Shown here piece after piece: positions 57,207 to 64,000 of a stretch of DNA of 64,000 bases. The stretch is from Synechococcus sp. PROS-7-1 (lineage in GTDB: Bacteria; Cyanobacteriota; Cyanobacteriia; PCC-6307; Cyanobiaceae). A model generated the notes under the pieces. It did not search any database. It had not been told where the DNA came from and worked only from the letters and a program-made list of their open reading frames with translations. Every line of letters starts with the position of its first letter. Position 1 is the stretch's first letter. The stretch lies in contig NZ_CP047945.1 in assembly GCF_014279795.1 (NCBI RefSeq), positions 124,001 through 188,000 on the forward strand. The letters are read 5' to 3'. A program made the translations under genes and the position numbers.

Positions 57207-60200
57207 CATCATCACCATCCGTTGGCTTGCTGCCGAAGAGGCGTTCTTCTAGTCCCTTAATCACCACGTAGAAAGGCGGCACCACGCCGAGGGAGAGCAC
57301 GGTGGCGACCACCAGTCCGCCGAAGATCACCGTGCCCAGGGATTGCTGACTTTGGGCACCGGCGCCGTTGGCGACCACCAGCGGCAGAAAGCCAGCAAGG
57401 GCCGCGATCGCCGTCATCAGAATCGGCCGCAGTCTCGATTCAGCTGAGGCGATCACCGCATCGGTGGCACTCATGCCCTCTTCGAGGTGTTGTTCCGCCA
57501 CTTCAACAATCAAGATGCCGTTTTTGGCCGCCAGACCGATCAGGGTCACCAGACCCACCTGGGCGTAAATGTTGAGGTCGATGGAGCGGATCGCCAGAAA
57601 CGCTAGGGCCCCAAGCATCGCTAGGGGCACGGTCATCAGAATGATCACCGGAGTGACATAGCTCTCGTACTGGGCCGACAGCACCAGATACACGATCAGA
57701 ATGCCGAAGCCGAACACGAGCACACTGGCGCTGCCGGCGGAGAGTTGCAGGGCGGCAAGGCCGGTGAAGGCATAGCCGATGTTGTTGAAGTTCTCCTTCT
57801 TGAACAGCGCCTGAATCGAACTCAGGGCCTGCCCGGAGCTCTTGCCCACCGCTTGGGCTCCCTGGATCAGCACTGTGCGATAGAGGTTGTAGTGGCTGAT
57901 GATCGGAGGAGCGCTCGACAGTTCCGATGACGCGAACTGCGACACCTGGATCATGTCGCCATCGCGATTTTTCACGTAGTAGCTGAGGATGTTTTCAATG
58001 TCGTCGCGTTGTTCGGCTTCGGCCTGCACGTACACATTGCGCACCTGGCCGTCCTCATAGGTGAGGCCTGTGTAGGAGCCACCGGCCAGCACGGCGATGG
58101 TGTTCATCGCCTCCTCGTAATCCACATTCAGGGCTCCCATCACGGCGCGATCCACCGTCAGGCCGAAGGCTGGAGCACTGGGAATGAACTGGGTGTAAAG
58201 GTTGGAGAAGTTGCCACTGGCTTTTCCGGCCTTGATCAGCGTCTGCGCCTGATCATCGAGCTGATTGAAGCTGTAATTACCGCTGAGATCGTTGAACTGG
58301 AAGTAGAAGCCACCCTGGGCTGAGAACCCTGGAACCGCTGGCGGTTGTCCCACCACCGCCAAGCCGCTGTTCAGGGCCGAGAGCTTGGCATTAAGTCGAT
58401 CAGCGATGGCGAAGGAACTGTTCACCGCGCCCGGCCGTTCACTCAGCGGTTTCAGACCAATCAGGATCGTGCCCTGGTCGGGACTGGAGCCGTTGAAGCC
58501 GTAACCACTGATCACGCTGGTGTTCAGAACATCGCCCTCCTCGTTCACGACCGCTGCAATCTCCTTGGCCAAGCTTTGGGTCTCGCTGAGCGATGCGCCG
58601 TTCTGCAATTGGAAAAAGCCCGCCAGGTAACCCTGGTCTTCATCGGGGATGAACGCCGAGGGCAGGGCTGTGAAGGCCAAAAGCGTGAGCACAATGCCGC
58701 CAGCCAGAGTCACCATCACCCAGCGTCTGGCCTTGATCAGCGTGCGAATCAGTCGGGAGTAGCCGTTCTGCAGCCGGGAGAAGTTGGTGTTGAACACCCT
58801 GAAAATCAAGGAGAGATTCGCCCCTGCCAATCCGCCCACCACCACGCCGAGCACGTAGGTCCAGTTGCCGAAGGCTGCTGAGCTGAAACGCCCGAAGGCC
58901 AGACCCACAATCACGCCGGCCACTGGCCAGATCCAGCCTTTCGGTGGTGCGGTCTGTCCCGGTTTGAGAATCAGGCCCGACAACATGGGCGAGAACGTGA
59001 GCGCGTTAAACGCGGAGATGGCGATTGAGAAAGCGATCGTCAGTGCGAACTGCTGATAGATGATGCCGATGCTTCCTGGGTAGAACGCCACAGGAACAAA
59101 CACCGCCATCAGCACCAGCGCTGTGGCCACAAGGGCACCGAACAGCTCTCCCATACAGGCCAGGGCGGCCTGCCTTGGCTTCATGCCGGATTCGATGTTC
59201 TTCGACACCGCTTCAATCACCACGATGGCGTCATCCACCACCAGACCGGTGGCCAGCACGAGGCCAAGCAGGGTGAGTTGGTTGATGGAGAATCCGAACA
59301 CCTTGATGAAGGCGAAGGTGCCCACCAGGGAAATAGGGATCGCCAGGCTGGGCACCACCGTGGCGCGCCAGTTCTGCAGAAAGAGGAAAAGGATCAGCAG
59401 CACCAGCACGATCGCCAGGCCGAGGGCATCGACGACGCCCTCCACGGACGATTCGATGAATTGACCAATGTTGTACACCTGCGACACGGTCACACCAGGT
59501 GGAGCCGTCGCTGCAAAGGCGTCAATTTGTTTCACCACGGCATCCGCCACATCCAGGGCGTTGCTTTCCGGGGTCTGAAACACCGCCACAGAGACTGCAT
59601 CGTGGCTCGAGCGATCCACGGCCGCTGATGTGTAGTTGTTGAAGCCGTATTGCACCTCACCCACGTCTTTGAGCAGAAGAAGATTCCCCGTTTCCGTGCG
59701 GCTGATGATCAGATTCTCGAAGTCTTCCAGGCTGAGCAGATTGCCGTTGTTCTGCACCAACAACGGGTAGGTGTAGGCCTGATCGCCGGCTGCGGGTGGC
59801 CCACCCACAAGACCACCGATCGCCGTTGTGTTCTGAGCCTTGACTGCATCCACCACCTGGTTGGCGGTGAGATTGTTCGCTGCCAATTTGTCGGGGTCGA
59901 TGAACAGCCAGTAGGCGGGATTGGTTCCCCCCAGGATGTTCACGTTGGCGACGCCCGGAACCCGTTCCAGGGGGTAATAGAGCTGTTGGTACACCAGGCC
60001 GTTGAGATAGGCCGAGTCGAATTGTCCTTCGGTTGAGGACACCTCATAGGCCAGCAGGATGGAGGGGGTCGACTGCTGCACGGAGACACCCGTGGCTGAT
60101 ACCTGGCTGGGCAGTTGGGGCATCGCCAGGGACACGCGGTTCTGCACGTTCACCTGGTCGATGTCGATGTCAGTGGTCTCGTCGAAGTAGACCTGGATGA

Positions 60201-60471
60201 TGCTCTGCCCCTCCATGTTGCTGGTGGAGTAGATGTAAGAGGCTCCGGGTGCACCGTTGATCTGCTGCTCGAGCGGATTGGTGACTGCCTGTTCCGTGAC
60301 CAGGGAATTGGCGCCGCTGTAGTTGGCGGTGACCTGGATCAGGGGCGGGGCGATGTTGGGGAGATTGGCGATCGGCAGAGTCGGGATCGCGATCACGCCC
60401 ATCAGCACAATCAGGATGCTGCAGACCGTGGTGAGTACCGGCCGCTTAATGAAGTTGTCGGAGAAGGCCAT
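57181..60471 (-). CDS. RND efflux pump, inner-membrane subunit (HAE1/AcrB family)
   Basis: Protein of 1096 residues. Typical N-terminus FSDNFIKRPVLTTVCSILIV, periplasmic porter domains, LGLVLATGLVVDDAIVVIEA (two Asp of the proton relay, near 407) and the second-half repeat YLVLSAQYESYVTPVIILMT. About 50 extra hydrophobic residues (WIWPVAGVIVGLAFGRFSSA and WTYVLGVVVGGLAGANLSLI, near 513-560) lie between TM6 and TM7. Exports hydrophobic compounds with the membrane-fusion lipoprotein encoded 7 bases upstream; no TolC-type gene is in the window. Confidence 0.95.
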   Translation of the reverse strand: MAFSDNFIKRPVLTTVCSILIVLMGVIAIPTLPIANLPNIAPPLIQVTANYSGANSLVTEQAVTNPLEQQINGAPGASYIYSTSNMEGQSIIQVYFDETTDIDIDQVNVQNRVSLAMPQLPSQVSATGVSVQQSTPSILLAYEVSSTEGQFDSAYLNGLVYQQLYYPLERVPGVANVNILGGTNPAYWLFIDPDKLAANNLTANQVVDAVKAQNTTAIGGLVGGPPAAGDQAYTYPLLVQNNGNLLSLEDFENLIISRTETGNLLLLKDVGEVQYGFNNYTSAAVDRSSHDAVSVAVFQTPESNALDVADAVVKQIDAFAATAPPGVTVSQVYNIGQFIESSVEGVVDALGLAIVLVLLILFLFLQNWRATVVPSLAIPISLVGTFAFIKVFGFSINQLTLLGLVLATGLVVDDAIVVIEAVSKNIESGMKPRQAALACMGELFGALVATALVLMAVFVPVAFYPGSIGIIYQQFALTIAFSIAISAFNALTFSPMLSGLILKPGQTAPPKGWIWPVAGVIVGLAFGRFSSAAFGNWTYVLGVVVGGLAGANLSLIFRVFNTNFSRLQNGYSRLIRTLIKARRWVMVTLAGGIVLTLLAFTALPSAFIPDEDQGYLAGFFQLQNGASLSETQSLAKEIAAVVNEEGDVLNTSVISGYGFNGSSPDQGTILIGLKPLSERPGAVNSSFAIADRLNAKLSALNSGLAVVGQPPAVPGFSAQGGFYFQFNDLSGNYSFNQLDDQAQTLIKAGKASGNFSNLYTQFIPSAPAFGLTVDRAVMGALNVDYEEAMNTIAVLAGGSYTGLTYEDGQVRNVYVQAEAEQRDDIENILSYYVKNRDGDMIQVSQFASSELSSAPPIISHYNLYRTVLIQGAQAVGKSSGQALSSIQALFKKENFNNIGYAFTGLAALQLSAGSASVLVFGFGILIVYLVLSAQYESYVTPVIILMTVPLAMLGALAFLAIRSIDLNIYAQVGLVTLIGLAAKNGILIVEVAEQHLEEGMSATDAVIASAESRLRPILMTAIAALAGFLPLVVANGAGAQSQQSLGTVIFGGLVVATVLSLGVVPPFYVVIKGLEERLFGSKPTDGDDDGSLASAS

Positions 60472-60478
60472 GGGACGG

Positions 60479-61597
60479 TCAGTTCGTGGTCTTCACAGGA
60501 ATGCCGTTGCTGAGCAGGGCTGTTTTGCTCACAACGACGGTGTCACCCTTGTTCAGGCCTGACTTCAGTGGATAGAAATTGTTCTGCAATTCACCAAGTT
60601 CCACTGCTTTTTGCACCACGATTTGAGTGCTGGGGGGAAGGCTCTCGAGCTTTTTCTTCTGCTTCTCTGGCACGGAGGCGGAGGCCTTGATCTTCGGCAG
60701 GGCCTTGCTCACCGGAACCGTGACGTAAACGAAGGGTTGCTGCGCCTGCATGAACACGGCCTGCACCGGCACGGCCAGGGCTTGTTTGTTCCCCACGATG
60801 ATTTGGCTCTTCACAAACTGGCCGGTCTTGAGTTGGTTGGTGAGATTGGGGAAGGTGGCCTTCACCATCAAAGCGTTGGGAGAGCTGGTGCTGCCGCTGA
60901 TGCCGAAGTAGGGGGAGATGAAGCTCACCGTTCCTTCGCCTGTGACCGGCGGATTGGTCTGCGACGCCACCTTCACCTTTTGACCGATTTTCACGGCACC
61001 TGATTGCGTGGCGGGGATCTGCATCAGGGTCCAGAGGGTGGAGTTGTTCACGATGCCGGTGATCGCCTGGCCGGTCTGCACGTAATCCCCCAGCTTCACG
61101 CTGTCCAGGTCGCCCACCACCCCGTCGATCGGCGAACGCACGAACTTGTAGCCGAGGGTGGCGGCGTCGGAGAGGGCCTGGTCGCGTGATGCGATCGCCT
61201 GGGTGACGTATTGGTCGCGCTGTTTCGCTGAGGCGGCACCGTTTTGGTAGAGGAATTCGTAGCGCTCAGCGTTGAGCTTGTCGGTGCGTGCTTGGGCTTT
61301 TGCTGAGTCGAGCGCAGCACTCTGCTGCACGTTGTCGAGCTCGAGGATTGGCTGCCCTGCCTTCACGCGCTCACCGTCGCTGGCCAGCACTTTCACCACA
61401 CGCCCATCGGTTTCAGGCCTCAGCGACACCGTGGTCGTGGACTCCAGCACACTGATCGCTTCAATGCTCGGCTGGAACGTGGCCTCAGCGATGCGGGCCG
61501 TCTTCACGGTGAGCAGCTTCTTCGCCTGGGTTTTCGGCTTGCCACAACCAGCGAGCAACGTCGCAGCCGTGAGGGTCAGCGCCAGGGTTCGCCGCAC
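60479..61597 (-). CDS. RND efflux membrane-fusion lipoprotein (AcrA/MexA family)
   Basis: Protein of 372 residues from GTG 61597. Lipoprotein signal RRTLALTLTAATLLAGCGKP with lipobox LAGC. Barrel-sandwich hybrid TVSLRPETDGRVVKVLASDG and VRSPIDGVVGDLDSVKLGDY, flanking a helical hairpin, then a beta-barrel (VKIGQKVKVAS). A longer open frame upstream reads as non-coding. No clear Shine-Dalgarno sequence. First gene of a five-gene minus run to 53530. Confidence 0.9.
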   Translation of the reverse strand: MRRTLALTLTAATLLAGCGKPKTQAKKLLTVKTARIAEATFQPSIEAISVLESTTTVSLRPETDGRVVKVLASDGERVKAGQPILELDNVQQSAALDSAKAQARTDKLNAERYEFLYQNGAASAKQRDQYVTQAIASRDQALSDAATLGYKFVRSPIDGVVGDLDSVKLGDYVQTGQAITGIVNNSTLWTLMQIPATQSGAVKIGQKVKVASQTNPPVTGEGTVSFISPYFGISGSTSSPNALMVKATFPNLTNQLKTGQFVKSQIIVGNKQALAVPVQAVFMQAQQPFVYVTVPVSKALPKIKASASVPEKQKKKLESLPPSTQIVVQKAVELGELQNNFYPLKSGLNKGDTVVVSKTALLSNGIPVKTTN

Positions 61598-61768
61598 AGT
61601 GAATTGGTTTTGCTTCGCGGAACCTACTTGTTTTTTTGGGGGACGTCGGTGGTTGTGTGTGAGCGTTGGCAGGCGGTGGGTGAGTGGTGGGTGATGGGAC
61701 TTGCTCGTGGGTTGTGCTGCATTGATCAGGAGCGGTGAACAGACGGCAACTCCACGCCAACCCGAACG

Positions 61769-61788
61769 TTTTTCACAGCTTTTCCACA
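61769..61788 (+). promoter_or_regulatory. Pair of DnaA-box-like sequences
   Basis: TTTTTCACA (61769-61777) and TTTTCCACA (61780-61788) both match the consensus TTWTNCACA and start 11 bases apart, one helix turn. They lie about 170 bases upstream of the efflux lipoprotein gene. Confidence 0.45.
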
Positions 61789-61837
61789 GGCCTGTTCGCG
61801 CGGATCGTGGACCAGGGGAGGCCTTGGTCTGGCGGCA

Positions 61838-61857
61838 GGGGAAAAGCAGCTTTCCCC
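61838..61857. repeat. Inverted repeat upstream of the efflux operon
   Basis: GGGGAAA-AGCAGC-TTTCCCC, a perfect 7-bp inverted repeat with a 6-base spacer, 241 bases upstream of the lipoprotein start. No T-run follows on either strand. Possible operator. Confidence 0.4.
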
Positions 61858-62068
61858 TTGACGGGAAGAGCAAAAACGATTGTGTGCTGTGTTCGTTGAC
61901 ACTGATGCTGCGGCTGAAGCCAGTGCTGGACAGCCTTTGTCTGGTTTCAGAGCGAGCAAGTCGAAGTGAGTCCGGTTTTTTGACATCACTGCAGGTTCCG
62001 TGTCGTGATGGTGTCGTTGACAACGAAGGTCTGAGTTGCACGAGACGCCTGATGCGATACCGGCCCAT

Positions 62069-62284
62069 GTGAGTGTGGAAAACCAGATGCCCGAGGATTT
62101 GCATCGCGCCATGGGGGTGTTCATCGAGGAGCACCCCCAATGGGATCAGTACCGGCTGGTGCAGTCCGCCATCGCCGGCTTCCTGTTTCAGCAGGGTTGC
62201 AAGGATCGTGCCGTGGTTCAGCACTATCTGAGCGGCCTGTTCCACCGCGACGCCGGTTCCCATCGGGTTGAGCCCTCCTGCTGA
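62069..62284 (+). CDS. Small conserved protein (DUF2811 type)
   Basis: Protein of 71 residues. QMPEDLHRAMGVFIEEHPQW followed by DQYRLVQSAIAGFLFQQGCK and HYLSGLF is the pattern I associate with the cyanobacterial DUF2811 family. No membrane segment or signal; probably a helical cytoplasmic protein. The start is taken as GTG 62069; TTG 62036 would add 11 unlike residues. Function unknown. Confidence 0.78.
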   Translation: MSVENQMPEDLHRAMGVFIEEHPQWDQYRLVQSAIAGFLFQQGCKDRAVVQHYLSGLFHRDAGSHRVEPSC

Positions 62285-62342
62285 ATGAGAGCAAGCGCGG
62301 GGGAGGGAATGGGGGCAAAATGCTGCTGTTTTGGGGCATCCC

Positions 62343-63056
62343 ATGGGTCGTCGTCTGGTTCTGCTGCTGGTCGTCCTCTGGATCACGTTCGTGCCAAGCC
62401 TGCCGGCATTAGCCATGGGGTCCAGTGATCTGGAGCGCCAGCTTGCGAGCAAGCAGGGCATCGCTGACCTGATGCCTGCTTTTCGCGATGGGCAGGGTCA
62501 GTTCCGAGTGCCGGATCCCACCAAAGATCCCCAGGCTTTTCTGAAAGCCCAACAGACGCTCACGATCCTGATTGATCAGGCAGAAAGCCAGGCACTCAAT
62601 CGCCTCAGCCCCAAGGAGCTGCAGCGCCGAATGAGCGGGTCGCCTACCCGCTTGCCCCCTGTGTGGAGGCGCTCGGAAATCGCTGTGCGCACGGATGGCC
62701 AAGCGGCGGATTGCGCCGATTCGGGCCCCAAGTGCTCCGCCTACGGCTCGGCGTCTTTTCTCAACACGCTGGAGCCAGTCAAAGGGTTGGAGCGAAGTTT
62801 TTATCGCAGCGTTTCCAGTGATGGCTCCGTTCCAGCGCTTGTTTACTTGCAGCCCACGGCCGTGCCCAGCGTGAGCAGGATTCTTTTGGCAGCGGCCAAT
62901 TCAGCTGGTGTTTGGATTCCTGCGGCCTATGCCCTCGGGCCACCAGGAGGCGATGCCTTCCTGATCGTGAACAACTGCCTCGACCTCGCCCAGGAAGAGA
63001 ACGGAGCTCTTAAGCCGGCAGCGATGCTGGTGGCTGCTCTGCAGTGGGTGGACTGA
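62343..63056 (+). CDS. Secreted protein of unknown function
   Basis: Protein of 237 residues from ATG 62343. Signal peptide MGRRLVLLLVVLWITFVPSL with a likely cut after ALA. The mature part has KAQQTLTILIDQAESQALNR and a pair of Cys in ADCADSGPKCSAYGSASFLN that could form a disulfide; AYALGPPGGDAFLIVNNCLD follows. I do not recognise the family. It probably acts in the periplasm or thylakoid lumen. 58 bases after the DUF2811-type gene, same strand. Confidence 0.75.
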   Translation: MGRRLVLLLVVLWITFVPSLPALAMGSSDLERQLASKQGIADLMPAFRDGQGQFRVPDPTKDPQAFLKAQQTLTILIDQAESQALNRLSPKELQRRMSGSPTRLPPVWRRSEIAVRTDGQAADCADSGPKCSAYGSASFLNTLEPVKGLERSFYRSVSSDGSVPALVYLQPTAVPSVSRILLAAANSAGVWIPAAYALGPPGGDAFLIVNNCLDLAQEENGALKPAAMLVAALQWVD

Positions 63057-63119
63057 CAACGGTCAGTTTCACTGGCACGCTTGAGTTCGATCGCGCTGGG
63101 ATTGCCCCGGTCCATCGTC

Positions 63120-63764
63120 ATGGCATCAGATCAACGCCCAGGGCAGAAAGCCACGCCCAACCCGCAGCTCATTCATCGTCTTCTCGAGGTGATGGAGCAT
63201 GAAATTGTTCCCCTCACAGCACGGGAGGTCGTCAAAGGCAACAAGCTCTTTGGCGCAGCGATGCTGAATAAGCATGATTTATCCACGATCATCGCTGACA
63301 CCAATCAGGAAACATTGAATCCTTTGTTTCATGCTGAAGTGCAGACGATTAACCACTATTACGCCTCTCCAAGGGAACAGCACGTCGCGCCCAGTGATGT
63401 GTTGTTCCTTGCCACTCACGAGCCGTGCCCGCTCTGCTCGTCGGCGATCACCTGGGCTGGCTTCGACAACTTCTATTACTTTTTCAGCCACGAAGACTCG
63501 CGAGACTCCTTCAAAATCGGGCACGATCTCAACATTTTAAAGGAAGTGTTCAAACATGAGCCTGGTGGTTATGCCCGCGAGAACAGTTACTGGACGGGCT
63601 ATGGCATCTGCGATCTGATTGAGAATTGCGCTCCAAGTGATCGCACCGCGTTCGAACAGCGCGCCTCGGCTTTAAGGGATACCTACCAACAATTGTCTGA
63701 CCTCTACCAGCAAGGCAAGGGCAAGGGCCAATCCGACGATCCAGCTTTCATCCCTCTTGGATGA
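63120..63764 (+). CDS. CDA-fold nucleoside/tRNA deaminase-like protein
   Basis: Protein of 214 residues. FHAEVQTINHYYAS (HAE zinc and proton-shuttle motif) and THEPCPLCSSAITWAGFDNF (PCxxC zinc ligands) define the cytidine-deaminase fold; Pro-Cys-Pro-Leu-Cys is intact, so activity is likely. The long C-terminus (HDLNILKEVFKHEPGGYARE onward) is unlike TadA or Cdd. Start ATG 63120; TTG 63081 is unlikely. GC content appears somewhat lower than in the neighbours. Substrate unknown. Confidence 0.8.
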   Translation: MASDQRPGQKATPNPQLIHRLLEVMEHEIVPLTAREVVKGNKLFGAAMLNKHDLSTIIADTNQETLNPLFHAEVQTINHYYASPREQHVAPSDVLFLATHEPCPLCSSAITWAGFDNFYYFFSHEDSRDSFKIGHDLNILKEVFKHEPGGYARENSYWTGYGICDLIENCAPSDRTAFEQRASALRDTYQQLSDLYQQGKGKGQSDDPAFIPLG

Positions 63765-63785
63765 TTCAGGGCGTTGTTCCTGAAT
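63764..63785. terminator. Possible stem-loop between convergent genes
   Basis: ATTCAGG-GCGTTGTT-CCTGAAT, a 7-bp stem starting at the last base of the deaminase stop codon and covering the stop of the convergent gene. No T-run on either strand, so it may be a weak or factor-dependent terminator. Confidence 0.3.
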
Positions 63786-64000
63786 GGGATGGGGACCGGA
63801 TCCGACAGCCAAGACCCACTGCAATCGCCACTGGAACGATGAAGGCTGTCATCGCTTCTTGGTAGAGGCTGAACGAGAGCACGGAGTCATCCGCAAGCTC
63901 CTGTCCCACCCCTGCCATCAAGGCCCCAGCCCCCATGAAGACAACGGTGAGCAGCAGCGGAGATGCCACCAACGCAGCGCGCTCGGAGAGCTGCTGTCGC
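63766..64000 (-). CDS. Membrane protein, C-terminal part (cut by window edge)
   Basis: The reading frame is open from the right edge to the TGA at 63768-63766, giving at least 78 residues. Two hydrophobic stretches are visible (VASPLLLTVVFMGAGALMAG and AMTAFIVPVAIAVGL), with a short polar C-terminus. A TTG at 63972 could start a 68-residue protein, but the frame continues upstream with QQLSERAA, so a longer protein is more likely. Family not recognised. Confidence 0.5.
   Translation of the reverse strand, partial: RQQLSERAALVASPLLLTVVFMGAGALMAGVGQELADDSVLSFSLYQEAMTAFIVPVAIAVGLGCRIRSPSHSGTTP

Larger units (their letters stand above)
61598..62068. other. 471-base intergenic region
   Basis: No convincing gene. 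It holds two DnaA-box-like 9-mers (61769-61788), an inverted repeat (61838-61857) and three TTGACA hexamers near 61885-62022 that could be -35 elements for the plus-strand DUF2811-type gene, though none has a good -10 at 17 bases. An open plus frame at 61701-62072 has no protein-like features. Confidence 0.6.

Noticed and set aside
61701-62072. 123-codon plus-strand open frame in the intergenic gap
   Set aside because: No family pattern, Cys/Arg-rich, and overlaps the likely DUF2811 start.

Overview
The window looks like a chromosome segment of a GC-rich picocyanobacterium of the Synechococcus/Cyanobium type. The conserved right half carries secA facing cysE, a GntR-type regulator, infC, miaA, gyrB, two crcB genes, a glutathione peroxidase, mgtE and a group 2 sigma-70 factor. 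As far as I recall, this order and these protein forms (SecA with an acidic insertion and no SEC-C tail, a DUF2811-type small protein) are typical of that lineage. The assignment rests on pattern recognition, not on a search.

Region 1 (1-16.5 kb) looks like a secretion and protein-glycosylation block. A translationally coupled minus-strand run encodes a TPR/GT9-like glycosyltransferase, a parvulin-type prolyl isomerase and a type I secretion ABC exporter cut by the left edge. The exporter has an N-terminal cNMP-binding-like domain and a C39-like domain without catalytic residues, as in RTX exporters. Next come two convergent GT41 (O-GlcNAc-transferase-like) TPR enzymes and one RTX-type calcium-binding repeat protein with its own promoter. 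Upstream of it is a five-gene run of GT4 enzymes, a small membrane protein and an unrecognised protein with an internal duplication. The simplest reading is that the RTX protein is glycosylated in the cytoplasm and exported by the type I system as a surface or S-layer-like glycoprotein.

Region 2 (16.5-39 kb) is a dense polysaccharide island. It holds GT2, GT4, GT9, GT25, GT90 and RgpF-like transferases, several PAPS-type sulfotransferases (two fused to glycosyltransferases), an alkaline-phosphatase/sulfatase-superfamily protein and an ABC-2 polysaccharide exporter (Wzt/Wzm-like). Strands switch often, starts and stops overlap by 1-8 bases within runs, and convergent pairs overlap by 11-65 bases. 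The likely product is a sulfated surface polysaccharide or glycoprotein glycan.

Region 3 (39-53.5 kb) is housekeeping, with one further TPR-glycosyltransferase between infC and the GntR regulator.

Region 4 (53.5-64 kb) is accessory. A minus-strand run encodes an RND efflux pump (membrane-fusion lipoprotein and inner-membrane pump), an alpha/beta hydrolase, a phosphoribosyltransferase-like protein of the PRTase-CE type and a markedly AT-rich GT-C-type membrane glycosyltransferase. Beyond a 471-base gap follow a DUF2811-type small protein, a secreted protein of unknown function, a CDA-fold deaminase and the end of a membrane protein. No rRNA, tRNA, CRISPR array, insertion sequence or integrase was seen.
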